From: a bacterium
Lineage (GTDB): Bacteria; Patescibacteriota; Microgenomatia; JAADGY01
Reading direction: 5' to 3'
DNA: 11,351 nt
NCBI GenBank assembly: GCA_013152165.1
Contig: JAADGY010000031.1
Coordinates: 1-11,351 of the forward strand
In this document: positions 1 through 5,553 of the stretch, one piece after another
Layout of the letters: each line of letters opens with the position of its first letter
How positions within the stretch are numbered: position 1 is the stretch's first letter
Program-made: the position numbers and the translations under genes
Notes under the pieces: generated by a model
Databases searched by the model: none
Told to the model about the DNA's origin: nothing
Seen by the model: only the letters and a program-made list of their open reading frames with translations

Positions 1-1
1 G

Positions 2-82
2 TCGGAGAGGGCCTATGAGAGGGAGAGGGAAAAGTACGATGCGGTTGAAAATGAGCTAGACGATAAGAGAAGGGGTTTGTGA
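2..82 (+). CDS. 3' end of an unidentified gene (charged helical C-terminus)
   Basis: An open frame enters from the left edge and stops with TGA at 80-82. The 26 visible residues are highly charged (repeated Arg-Glu, then ENELDDKRRGL) and look like the end of an alpha-helix or coiled coil. No start or domain is visible, so the function cannot be named. The other two plus-strand frames are closed by TGA or TAG within the first 60 bases or give poor composition, which is why this frame was chosen. The last 12 codons also form the left arm of a large inverted repeat whose right arm lies at 160-183 and carries a near-copy of the same codons on the minus strand. Confidence 0.55.
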   Translation, partial: SERAYEREREKYDAVENELDDKRRGL

Positions 83-183
83 TGTTACCAAGGTTGTCAG
101 ACATTCCCAACCTCTTAAGGTTGGCATCCCTGACAACCTTGGTAAGGTTACTATCACCATCTCTTACCATCTAGCTCATTTTC
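47..183. repeat. Large imperfect inverted repeat overlapping a gene 3' end
   Basis: Bases 47-70 pair with 160-183 at 22 of 24 positions, 85-100 pair perfectly with 130-145 (16 bp), and an apical stem joins 107-113 to 118-124 around a 4-base loop. Only the stretches 71-84 and 146-159 are poorly matched. As RNA this would be a hairpin of about 137 nt that begins inside the upstream coding region and ends in the intergenic space. No T-run follows, so it is not a classical intrinsic terminator, though it could protect a 3' end. The outer arm seems to derive from the gene's own 3' codons. Confidence 0.85.
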
Positions 184-229
184 ACCCATCTTCCGTTCCC
201 GAAACCTCAGGTTGTGCTCCTACCTACTC

Positions 230-267
230 CACTTAAGGGAGTGAATTTAATAACACTCCCTTAAGTG
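230..267. repeat. Perfect 14-bp inverted repeat
   Basis: The arms CACTTAAGGGAGTG (230-243) and CACTCCCTTAAGTG (254-267) are exact reverse complements around a 10-base AT-rich loop. No T-tract follows immediately. It could be a transcription or processing signal, or a non-autonomous repeat. Confidence 0.85.
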
Positions 268-300
268 TGTTCTTTTGGAATAGCTGCCCTCTCCCACTCA

Positions 301-337
301 CGATCCTGGATCGTCACCCGTGACCGATCCAGGATCG
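301..337. repeat. Inverted repeat with GATCC/GGATC arms
   Basis: The arm CGATCCTGGATCG (301-313) is the exact reverse complement of 325-337. The stem continues inward as GTCAC-CC-GTGAC with one bulged C, so the hairpin has almost no loop. Each arm is itself near-palindromic (GATCC-T-GGATC). A similar module with AGATCCCAGATCT-like arms is at 10897-10935. Confidence 0.85.
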
Positions 338-447
338 AAAATCTGGAAAGATTACTCCCCCTTTTTTTCGTTCCCGGATTTTTTTATCTTTCTTATTCCT
401 TCTTACCTATTACTTTTTACTTCTCCCCGCGTTCCGGGAGTGGTTTT

Positions 448-480
448 GCCCCGAACTAGAACGAAGTCTTAGTTCGGGGC
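448..480. repeat. Perfect 11-bp hairpin, GC-rich
   Basis: GCCCCGAACTA (448-458) pairs exactly with TAGTTCGGGGC (470-480) around an 11-base loop. It directly abuts the next hairpin at 481, so the two form a tandem structure. Neither is followed by a clear T-run. Confidence 0.85.
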
Positions 481-526
481 AACCCTGAACCGTCTCCGAC
501 GCAAAGTCGGAGTCTGGTTCAGGGTT
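481..526. repeat. Nested double-stem hairpin
   Basis: The outer arms AACCCTGAACC (481-491) and GGTTCAGGGTT (516-526) are perfect complements. An inner stem CTCCGAC (494-500) with GTCGGAG (506-512) closes a GCAAA loop, and only a GT/TC internal mismatch separates the stems. It lies just before the 3' end of the minus-strand gene at 572 and may help define the convergent 3' ends. Confidence 0.85.
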
Positions 527-571
527 CAACTTTTAACTTTGAACTTTGCACTTTTAACTTATTTCCCGTCC

Positions 572-1036
572 CTAGGAACCGCTTTTCCGGCACCTTATCT
601 TTACATACTGTCCCGGCTTTGCCGCCCACTCACCACATCCCTTTGTCTTATCCGTGTTCGACTCAAACGTAAACCGCCATTTCTCTACCCTACAACCGCT
701 GTCACCAAAAACCTTGGACACGCAAGCATACTCTGCCGGTTTTCTCTGAACCGGTTTCGAACAGTTGCTTGAACACCAATTCCAACTCTCCTCAAAGTTG
801 CCGCACCCGCCAACCCTCAGCGCCTCTTTTAAGGCTAAACTGTCTTTGTAGTTAAACACCCCATCCTCATTCACATCGCAATCCCCACAGCTTGACACCT
901 GGCATGAACCGGCCACTCTTTGGACAAACACCGCCGGCCTCTTAACCATTTTTAACTTCAGCACCACATACACCCCCATTAACATTAAGCCAACCACCAT
1001 CAGCCCAAAAATCAGCTTCTCTTCTCTTTCATTCAT
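572..1036 (-). CDS. Membrane-anchored Cys-rich protein with dockerin/EF-hand-like loop
   Basis: This is a 154-residue protein on the minus strand, read from ATG at 1036. A longer reading from GTG at 1066 is possible but would contain the -10 box. Residues 9-29 form one hydrophobic membrane segment after a short charged N-terminus, so the rest should lie outside the membrane. That part has ten cysteines (45, 50, 53, 78, 88, 92, 105, 115, 134, 149), an even number that suggests disulfides. Residues 53-73 contain DVNEDGVFNYKDSLALKEAL, which fits the D-x-N-x-D-G loop plus helix of dockerin-type or EF-hand calcium sites. Only one such loop is present, whereas classical dockerins have two. It is divergent from the isoprenoid operon and shares its promoter region. 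The surface calcium-binding role is inferred from the motif, and the protein is not otherwise recognised. Confidence 0.75.
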   Translation of the reverse strand: MNEREEKLIFGLMVVGLMLMGVYVVLKLKMVKRPAVFVQRVAGSCQVSSCGDCDVNEDGVFNYKDSLALKEALRVGGCGNFEESWNWCSSNCSKPVQRKPAEYACVSKVFGDSGCRVEKWRFTFESNTDKTKGCGEWAAKPGQYVKIRCRKSGS

Positions 1037-1043
1037 TGGCTTT

Positions 1044-1049
1044 ATTATA
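1044..1049 (-). promoter_or_regulatory. -10 box (TATAAT) of the minus-strand gene, leaderless arrangement
   Basis: On the minus strand TATAAT occupies 1049-1044 and the chosen ATG is at 1036. Transcription would start about at the A of the ATG, so the mRNA would have little or no leader. No Shine-Dalgarno sequence is visible and no good -35 hexamer was found. The box also argues against the upstream GTG start. Confidence 0.6.
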
Positions 1050-1113
1050 AACCAAACCCACCCCACAAACCACCGCCTTTAAAAAACGAATGATTTTAGC
1101 TTTTAAGCCAGAC

Positions 1114-1121
1114 TATATAAG
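1114..1121 (+). promoter_or_regulatory. Probable -10 region (TATATAAG) of the isoprenoid operon
   Basis: TATATAAG sits three bases before the ATG at 1125, again giving a near-leaderless transcript without a ribosome binding site. It is the only promoter-like motif noticed ahead of the long plus-strand block. A -35 element is not obvious. Confidence 0.5.
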
Positions 1122-1124
1122 TGA

Positions 1125-1313
1125 ATGAGCCAACCACAACCTCTTAAACCAGCTAATTTTCTGGAGTCTTGGTTTATTTATACCTTTGGTTTAAACACCG
1201 GAACCAAGCTTCTGTTTTTATCCTTTGGCCTGGCTGTTGCTTTCATTCTCATTAATAAATACCTGCACCTTGACTGGATTAATTACTTTGCCAAACCTTT
1301 ATGCCGGTCCTAA
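1125..1313 (+). CDS. Small one-pass membrane protein, first gene of the operon
   Basis: This 62-residue protein is not recognised. Residues 1-27 are polar to amphipathic with aromatic residues (FLESWFIYTFGL), 28-45 form one hydrophobic segment, and the rest is a short aromatic tail. It starts at the ATG immediately after a TATATAAG -10-like box and overlaps the next membrane protein by 13 bases, so the two are probably made together and may form a complex. Its place ahead of HMG-CoA reductase in one continuous overlapping block suggests a link to isoprenoid or envelope lipid metabolism, but nothing in the protein itself shows this. Confidence 0.6.
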   Translation: MSQPQPLKPANFLESWFIYTFGLNTGTKLLFLSFGLAVAFILINKYLHLDWINYFAKPLCRS

Positions 1314-1897
1314 AAAAAACCATCACCATAACCCCGTCTACACTCGCCAGAACCGGCCTTAGGGGCTTTTACAACCTGGGAGCTATTGCCTTGGGCCTTT
1401 GGTCCCATCCCTTTTTGACCGTTATCCGCCTTGTTCAAAAATCATCTTTTGCCACCTACACCGCCGGCCTTTTTACCACTCTTTTTCTTTTATGGCTGGC
1501 CCAAATCATCAAACACCCCCAATCCATCGGCCTTATTCCCCGGCTTGCCGTCTTTACTCAAATCGCCTGGGTTGTCGGCTTCGTTTTCATCATCCTTTTA
1601 GCTATCGCCCTTTTCATTCCCAACCAAGCCAGGTTGTTATTCTCCGCCAGTTTCCTTACCCTTATCCCGGCTTTTTGGCTTTTAGTTAGATCCATCTGGT
1701 TTAACTTCACCTGGTCTTTTGTTATTAATTTAACCTTTCTTACCTTAACTATCTTTTTCGGCCTTCTTCAAATTATCTTCCTTTACCTATGGTTTAGGCT
1801 TATCCCTAAAAAATCCTTTGCCTCCTCTTTGTTTTTCTTGTTTTTTACCTTTGGCCTAGCTTATTTATTCAAACAAATCCTTTGCTTATGGTTTTAA
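1301..1897 (+). CDS. Polytopic membrane protein, about five segments
   Basis: This 198-residue, very hydrophobic protein is not recognised as a family member. Likely membrane segments are at residues 49-69, 84-107, 110-129, 138-166 (possibly two) and 172-197. Residues 1-20 are basic and polar. No catalytic motif is visible. It overlaps the preceding small membrane protein by 13 bases and the HMG-CoA reductase ATG by 10 bases, so translational coupling is likely. The strong Phe/Leu/Ile content makes distant homology hard to judge by eye. It could be a membrane partner of a pathway enzyme, a lipid transporter component or an unrelated envelope protein. Confidence 0.7.
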   Translation: MPVLKKTITITPSTLARTGLRGFYNLGAIALGLWSHPFLTVIRLVQKSSFATYTAGLFTTLFLLWLAQIIKHPQSIGLIPRLAVFTQIAWVVGFVFIILLAIALFIPNQARLLFSASFLTLIPAFWLLVRSIWFNFTWSFVINLTFLTLTIFFGLLQIIFLYLWFRLIPKKSFASSLFFLFFTFGLAYLFKQILCLWF

Positions 1898-3009
1898 ATA
1901 ATCCCCACCAGCCTCCCCTGCCGTTTAAGCCAAAATACATAAACCAAACCATCCTGGACAAAAGCTGGCAGGGTAAAAACATCGAAAACATGATCGGAGC
2001 CGCTCAAATCCCCCTGGGTGTGGCCGGCCCCATCAGCCTGCCCGGTTTGGGCACCTTTATCGTTCCCCTGGCCGCTACCGAAGCCGCCTTGGTCGCCAGC
2101 ATCAACCGCGGCCTTAAAGCTCTGCGCCAATCAACCCGGCTAAACTGGCACACCAAATATACCGGTATGACTCGCGGGCCTTTGTTTCTGGCCGATGGCC
2201 TAAACCATGCCCACCAAGCCGTTGATCAAATCAAAAACCAGCTTTTTCCCGCTCTTCAAAAACAGGCCGCCAAGGTCAGCCGGCACATCAAACTAATTAA
2301 AATCCAAACTCAAATTTTAGGTAAATATGTCTTTATCCGTTTCCGCTTTGACACTGATGAGGCTATGGGCATGAACATGGTCACATACGCTACCGAGGTC
2401 TTAAGCCAAACCATCCAAGACAAACTCGACCTTCAACTTCTTAGCTTATCCGGTAATTTCTGCGCCGACAAAAAATTCTCCTTTGCCAACTTTTTCTTTG
2501 GCCGGGGTCATCAAGTTTGGATAGAAGCCATCATTCCCAAAAAAACCATCACTGACACTCTTAAAACCACCCCCGAAAAACTGCTCAAAATCTACCAAAC
2601 CAAAATCATCTACGGCACCGTTGTTTCCGGCAGTTTAACCTTTAACGCCCATGTGGCCAACACATTGGCCGCCTTCTATCTGGCCACCGGCCAAGACATC
2701 GCTCATGTAGCCGAAAACGCCCACACCTTCTTCATCGCCGAACCCCACCCGCAAGGCATTTACGCTCATATCTTTTTCCCCAGCCTAAACTTGGGTACCG
2801 TCGGCGGCGGCACCGGCTTGCCTACCCAGCAGGAAGCTATCCGACTTATCTTGGCCGGACTTGACTCAAGCTATAAGGGCCGCCGATCATCGGTCCTGGC
2901 CGTTTTGGTCGCCGCCGCCGCCCTAGGCGCCGAGCTGTCTTTATTATCAGCCTTGGCTGAAAACAAACTGGCCTGCTCCCATAAAAAATTTACCGGCTCT
3001 ACAAAATGA
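1888..3009 (+). CDS. hmgA: Class I HMG-CoA reductase
   Basis: The enzyme reduces HMG-CoA to mevalonate with two NADPH in the cytoplasm. The 373-residue product, from ATG at 1888, has the class I landmarks: ENMIGAAQIPLGVAGP near 33-48, catalytic Glu65 in AATEAALVAS, the nucleotide motif near 158-165, NFCADKK with catalytic Asp194 and Lys195, Asp270 in TGQDIAHV, GTVGGGTGLPTQ near 303-314, and His365 in LACSHKK close to the C-terminus. Length is close to the soluble archaeal form, with no membrane domain. One oddity is EAMGMN where DAMGMN is usual, an Asp-to-Glu change at the cofactor-binding motif. A TTG start two codons upstream is possible but less likely. It overlaps the upstream membrane gene by 10 bases and the downstream synthase by an ATGA. 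Confidence 0.95.
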   Translation: MVLNNPHQPPLPFKPKYINQTILDKSWQGKNIENMIGAAQIPLGVAGPISLPGLGTFIVPLAATEAALVASINRGLKALRQSTRLNWHTKYTGMTRGPLFLADGLNHAHQAVDQIKNQLFPALQKQAAKVSRHIKLIKIQTQILGKYVFIRFRFDTDEAMGMNMVTYATEVLSQTIQDKLDLQLLSLSGNFCADKKFSFANFFFGRGHQVWIEAIIPKKTITDTLKTTPEKLLKIYQTKIIYGTVVSGSLTFNAHVANTLAAFYLATGQDIAHVAENAHTFFIAEPHPQGIYAHIFFPSLNLGTVGGGTGLPTQQEAIRLILAGLDSSYKGRRSSVLAVLVAAAALGAELSLLSALAENKLACSHKKFTGSTK

Positions 3010-3950
3010 CTCACATCATAAAATTCAACCAGGTTTATCTGGCTCAAGCCAGCTTCTTTGCCCCGCCATTAACCTTATCCACCCAAGACATCGCCGGCCA
3101 GCAGGCTTATCCCGGCACCATCAACCCCGGCGCTTCCTTGGGGATAATAAAAAAAACCATTCCGGCCGCCGATCAAGACAGCCTTACTCTAGCCGTCCAA
3201 GCCGCTTGGCCGCTTGTTAAAAACCAATCAACTCAAATCATGGCCTGTTATTTTGGTTCCGAAAGCCCGCCGTACGCCGTTAAATCAACTATAACTCTGC
3301 TGTCTAACTTCCTTAACCTATCCCCAAATCTTTTTGGGGCCGATCTAGAGTTCGCTTGCCGCGCCGGCCTCGAGGCCGTCATCGCCGCCGCTAATTTTGT
3401 CCAGGCTCACCGCCAAACCGCCTTGGCTATCGGCTCCGACACCGCCCAAGCAAAGCCTGGCGATATTCTAGAGTTCATCGCCGCCGCCGGCGCCTCTGCC
3501 TGGCTTTTATCCCCCCACAAAACTAAAAGCTGTCTTAAGCTATCCGCCGCCTGCGCCTACACCACCGACACCCCTGATTTCTGGCGGTTTCAAAACTCCC
3601 CCTACCCATATCATGCCGGCCGCTTTACCGGCCAGCCAGCCTACTTTCACCACCTGGAAACAGTCTTTACCAGCCTGACTACATCCCTCAACTTAAAATC
3701 ATCAGACTTTGCCAAGGTCGCCATCCATGCCCCCAACCTAAAATTTCCCTTGCGGTTAGCCAAAAAACTAAACTTTACCCGCGCCCAGATCGATCCATTG
3801 TGGGTGGATAAACACGGCAATCCCTACACCGCTTCGGTTATGATCCAAACCGTTCTAAAAGCCAAAAAATTAAAAAGCGGCCAAAACCTGCTTGTTTTAA
3901 GCTTCGGCTCCGGCGCCGGCAGTTTGGCTCTTATCCTCAAAAAATTATGA
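3006..3950 (+). CDS. HMG-CoA synthase, archaeal type
   Basis: The enzyme condenses acetyl-CoA with acetoacetyl-CoA to HMG-CoA. In the 314-residue product the catalytic triad is visible: Glu86 in YFGSESPPYAVK, Cys118 in ADLEFACRAG (the acyl-enzyme cysteine) and His241 in HAPNLKFP. The GSES-PYAVK and EFAC-AG wording is that of archaeal synthases, not of the firmicute MvaS. The N-terminal strand region is divergent and the protein is shorter than the roughly 350 residues usual for archaeal forms, but a recognisable GIIKKTIPAADQDSLTLAV segment at 46-64 shows that the N-terminal half is present. It starts within an ATGA overlap with HMG-CoA reductase and ends in an ATGA overlap with the thiolase. 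A related beta-ketoacyl-ACP synthase III is the main alternative and is unlikely given the context. Confidence 0.9.
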   Translation: MTHIIKFNQVYLAQASFFAPPLTLSTQDIAGQQAYPGTINPGASLGIIKKTIPAADQDSLTLAVQAAWPLVKNQSTQIMACYFGSESPPYAVKSTITLLSNFLNLSPNLFGADLEFACRAGLEAVIAAANFVQAHRQTALAIGSDTAQAKPGDILEFIAAAGASAWLLSPHKTKSCLKLSAACAYTTDTPDFWRFQNSPYPYHAGRFTGQPAYFHHLETVFTSLTTSLNLKSSDFAKVAIHAPNLKFPLRLAKKLNFTRAQIDPLWVDKHGNPYTASVMIQTVLKAKKLKSGQNLLVLSFGSGAGSLALILKKL

Positions 3951-5095
3951 CTGTCTATATAAATCTTGCCTCCTACACCAAATTCGGCGAACATTTTGGT
4001 CAAGACATCTTTAACCTAGCTGAACAGCTGGTCAACGATTTGATCCAGCAAGGCCTTGATCTTAAAAAAATCGAGGCTTTAGTAATCGGCAACATGCTGG
4101 CCCAAACCCTTGACCACCAATCTCAACTCGGCGCCGTCATCGCCCATCGATTGGGCTTGTCCATTCCGGCTATTAGGGTAGAATCGGCCTGCGCCTCCGG
4201 CGGCTCGGCTGTCTTCACCGGCGCTAGTCTCATCCAAACCGGCCGCTTTAACAACGTCTTAGTCATCGGCGCCGAAAAAATGACCGATCACCCAACCGAC
4301 AAGATCGCCCAAACCCTCTCCACCGCCGGCTATGCCTGTACCGAACCGGCCTTTTTTATTCCCTTTCCAGCCACCTACGCCCTTTACGCCAACCATTGGC
4401 TAAATCAAAAACTAATCAAGCCCAAAACTCTTTTTTACATCGGCGCCAAAAATCACCGTCATGCCCTGTCAAACCCAAAAGCCCAATTTTCCGCTCCCTT
4501 AACATATCAAACATACCAAAGCTCAACCCCAGTCGCTCACCCTCTCAAACTGTTTGACTGCTCACCCATAACCGACGGCGCCGCCGGTCTTTGGCTGGCT
4601 TCAAAACCCCATCAAAAATCAATTAAGCTCATAAACCAAGTTCTAACCTCCGGCCCAACCTCGCCCCACCATAACCCGAAACTTAACGGCCTGCCCGCCG
4701 CCAAAAAAGCGGCTGATCTGCTCTTTAACCAATCCGGTATAACTCCGGGTGATATTGACATCGCCGAGGTCCATGACTGCTTCACCATAGCCGAAGCTAT
4801 GGCAGTCACTGATCTTGGCCTTATCAAACAAAAAGACCTTAACAGTTTTTACCAGCATTACTTCACCCACCATAAACCGCCGAAAAATAGGCCCTTTATC
4901 AACACCTCCGGCGGCTTGAAAGCCTGCGGCCATCCAATCGGGGCCACCGGGGTAAAGCAGGTGGCTGAAATCTATCTTCAACTCACCGGCCAAGCCGGCC
5001 CCAGACAGATAGCCGCCCCCCGGATAGGCTTAACTCACAACGTCGGCGGCTCCGGAGGCACTGTTTATCTTTCCCTTTGGCAAACAAACCTTTAA
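3947..5095 (+). CDS. Acetoacetyl-CoA thiolase, archaeal (SCP2-like) type
   Basis: The enzyme makes acetoacetyl-CoA from two acetyl-CoA, feeding the adjacent HMG-CoA synthase. In 382 residues, Cys82 in VESACASGG is the acyl-carrying cysteine, AEVHDCFT at 274-281 carries a conserved His, NTSGGLKACGHPIGATG at 319-335 is the thiolase signature with His329, and THNVGGSGG at 363-371 is the C-terminal glycine-rich loop, here with His-Asn-Val instead of the Cys-x-Gly of bacterial biosynthetic thiolases. This combination is that of archaeal thiolases, which form a channelling complex with HMG-CoA synthase and a DUF35 protein. The order synthase-thiolase-DUF35 here matches that partnership. The start overlaps the synthase stop by four bases. 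Confidence 0.9.
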   Translation: MTVYINLASYTKFGEHFGQDIFNLAEQLVNDLIQQGLDLKKIEALVIGNMLAQTLDHQSQLGAVIAHRLGLSIPAIRVESACASGGSAVFTGASLIQTGRFNNVLVIGAEKMTDHPTDKIAQTLSTAGYACTEPAFFIPFPATYALYANHWLNQKLIKPKTLFYIGAKNHRHALSNPKAQFSAPLTYQTYQSSTPVAHPLKLFDCSPITDGAAGLWLASKPHQKSIKLINQVLTSGPTSPHHNPKLNGLPAAKKAADLLFNQSGITPGDIDIAEVHDCFTIAEAMAVTDLGLIKQKDLNSFYQHYFTHHKPPKNRPFINTSGGLKACGHPIGATGVKQVAEIYLQLTGQAGPRQIAAPRIGLTHNVGGSGGTVYLSLWQTNL

Positions 5096-5100
5096 CTTTT

Positions 5101-5553
5101 ATGAACACTACACCAGCCGGTAACCATCGTTGGCATAAAAACTTCAACCGCCTCAGCCTTTGTCCTGCCTGCCTTGCCGCCTTCTGGCCGCCGCAGGCTT
5201 TTTGTTCACACGGCTGTGGCCAAACCAAACCAATAAATAAACCAATGCTTTTCCTAAAAGGCCAAATAATAAGCTTTAGTCATTTTTTAGAATCATGGGA
5301 TAGGGAAGATAAAATCATCCGTATGGAAAAAGTCATAGGTGTGGCCAAATTCAAGATAAGCATTAACGCCAAAAACTACTTGCTGTTCTTGACTCTGCCC
5401 TTTGCTTCGGAAACACCGCCAAATGCTGTCAAAATAGGCGCCCGGGTTAAAATCATCCTGCGCCGCGGCCGGCGATACGACAGCCGCCACCCCATTATCT
5501 ACTGGCCCAAGCTATTTTTGGCAACCCCCGGGGTTGCCAAAAAGGAGGGATAA
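5101..5553 (+). CDS. DUF35 zinc-ribbon/OB-fold protein, thiolase-synthase bridge
   Basis: This is a small cytoplasmic scaffold that in archaea links the acetoacetyl-CoA thiolase to HMG-CoA synthase and helps form a shared CoA site. In the 150-residue product, Cys21, Cys24, Cys35 and Cys39 make a zinc ribbon with CPACLAAFWPPQAFC, matching the family's C-x-x-C...FPPR...C pattern. Residues 50-122 read as an OB-fold (LKGQIISFSHF ... YLLFLTLPFA ... KIGARVKIILRRG). The ATG at 5101 is preferred, five bases after the thiolase stop; a start at 5077 would overlap the thiolase. The last residues (LATPGVAKKEG) are encoded by a 23-nt palindrome that recurs after uppS, so the C-terminus may have been extended by a repeat insertion. 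The stop is immediately followed by the next ATG. Confidence 0.85.
   Translation: MNTTPAGNHRWHKNFNRLSLCPACLAAFWPPQAFCSHGCGQTKPINKPMLFLKGQIISFSHFLESWDREDKIIRMEKVIGVAKFKISINAKNYLLFLTLPFASETPPNAVKIGARVKIILRRGRRYDSRHPIIYWPKLFLATPGVAKKEG
5515..5543. repeat. Palindromic repeat copy 1, in DUF35 3' end
   Basis: The core is TTGGCAACCC, a 3-base centre (CCG), then GGGTTGCCAA at 5518-5540, flanked by TTT and AAA that lengthen the arms. The same 10-base arms with a different centre (TGG) occur at 8702-8724. This copy is translated as the end of the DUF35 protein and ends right at the AAGGAGG of the next gene. Being symmetric with no T-tract after it, it is not a normal terminator. Confidence 0.9.
5542..5548 (+). 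promoter_or_regulatory. Strong Shine-Dalgarno AAGGAGG for the isomerase
   Basis: AAGGAGG precedes the ATG at 5554 by five bases. It is the strongest ribosome binding site in the operon, where most genes rely on overlapping starts. It directly abuts the palindrome at 5515-5543, and its first two A bases are in the 3' arm, so folding of the hairpin could affect ribosome access. Confidence 0.8.

Larger units (their letters stand above)
83..571. other. Non-coding region rich in hairpins, between convergent genes
   Basis: This stretch of about 490 bases lies between the 3' ends of two converging genes. The open frames in it (for example 265-459) run through perfect inverted repeats and have pyrimidine-rich, low-information translations, so none is called. 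It holds the large inverted repeat, four further hairpins (230-267, 301-337, 448-480, 481-526) and an AT-rich tract at 527-560 built from AACTTT/TTTAACT words. Some of these modules recur at 10860-11083. Confidence 0.7.

Noticed and set aside
265..459. Open frame of 64 codons in the left intergenic region
   Set aside because: It runs through the perfect inverted repeat at 301-337 and into the next hairpin, has no ribosome binding site, and its Ser/Pro/Phe-rich product reflects pyrimidine-rich DNA.
230..526. Possible CRISPR array or transposon ends from the clustered inverted repeats
   Set aside because: The hairpins differ in sequence and spacing, there is no direct repeat-spacer periodicity, and no transposase or cas gene is in the window.
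539..772. Plus-strand open frame of 77 codons
   Set aside because: It lies antisense to the 3' part of the better-supported minus-strand Cys-rich gene and has no start signals.
4643..4993. Minus-strand open frame of 116 codons opposite the thiolase
   Set aside because: It is fully inside the thiolase gene, which carries complete catalytic motifs; the antisense frame is a by-product of GC-rich codon usage.
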